Origin: Thiotrichales bacterium
GTDB lineage: Bacteria > Pseudomonadota > Gammaproteobacteria > Thiomicrospirales > Thiomicrospiraceae
Assembly: GCA_014763835.1 (NCBI GenBank)
Contig: JACXUQ010000120.1
Coordinates: 1-5,178, forward strand
Direction of reading: 5' to 3'
Length of the DNA stretch: 5,178 nucleotides
In this document: positions 5,164 to 5,178 of the stretch, piece by piece
How the letters are laid out: each line of letters opens with the position of its first letter
Position numbering within the stretch: position 1 is the first letter of the stretch
Notes under the pieces: generated by a model
What the model was told of the DNA's origin: nothing
Database searches by the model: none
Seen by the model: only the letters and a program-made list of their open reading frames with translations
Translations under genes and position numbers: made by a program

Positions 5164-5178
5164 GGAGCGGTAGTTCAG
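5164..5178 (+). tRNA. Probable tRNA-Asp, 5' end only, cut by the window edge
   Basis: The last 15 bases, GGAGCGGTAGTTCAG, form a tRNA acceptor 5' strand (GGAGCGG), the TA at positions 8-9 and the start of a D arm (GTTC AG). They are identical to the start of the gammaproteobacterial tRNA-Asp. The gene lies 8 nt after the CCA of tRNA-Val, typical of a tandem tRNA transcript. The anticodon is outside the window, so the amino acid is inferred from the 5' sequence alone. Confidence 0.75.

Noticed and set aside
1..5178. CRISPR arrays, insertion sequences, prophage or attachment sites
   Set aside because: No regularly spaced repeats, transposase-like frames or duplicated tRNA ends were seen. The tRNA-Val 3' end is not repeated elsewhere in the window.

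Overview
This window is the conserved proteolysis and chromatin locus clpP - clpX - lon - hupB, followed by the start of a tRNA cluster (tRNA-Val(UAC), then the first 15 bases of what looks like tRNA-Asp). All genes are on the + strand. The gene order, the gammaproteobacterial character of the proteins (ClpP, ClpX, Lon and HU-beta all read like their Escherichia/Pseudomonas counterparts) and the chromosomally encoded CCA end of the tRNA point to a gammaproteobacterial chromosome. The order or genus cannot be fixed from this sequence. In many relatives the trigger factor gene (tig) lies just upstream of clpP, but none of it can be recognised here.

Layout. Bases 1-141 are a probable intergenic leader with a small hairpin and weak promoter-like boxes. 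clpP (142-744) and clpX (755-2014) are separated by 10 nt, and the clpX ribosome binding site overlaps the clpP stop codon, so they form one translational unit. A strong intrinsic terminator (2045-2070) closes clpPX. lon (2100-4517) starts only 29 nt after its T-tract, so lon must depend on readthrough or on a promoter hidden in the terminator. A near-consensus promoter with an extended -10 (4543-4572) drives hupB (4635-4907), and its predicted transcript begins in a hairpin. Immediately after hupB, a perfect TTGACA-N16-TATAAT promoter with an A/T-rich upstream region and a GC-rich discriminator drives the tRNA cluster through a leader of about 100 nt. This leader has its own inverted repeats.

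How the genes work together. ClpX unfolds tagged or recognised substrates and feeds them into the ClpP serine-protease chamber. Lon is the independent, single-chain AAA+ protease for damaged and short-lived regulatory proteins. HU-beta is a nucleoid protein, known in E. coli to bind Lon and to be a Lon substrate. All catalytic residues of the three proteolytic proteins are present, so the genes look intact.

No undescribed multi-gene system is present; this is an ordinary core locus. The observations most worth following are non-coding: the structured leader ending exactly at the tRNA-Val 5' end, the terminator placed almost against the lon start, and the hairpin at the predicted 5' end of the hupB mRNA.
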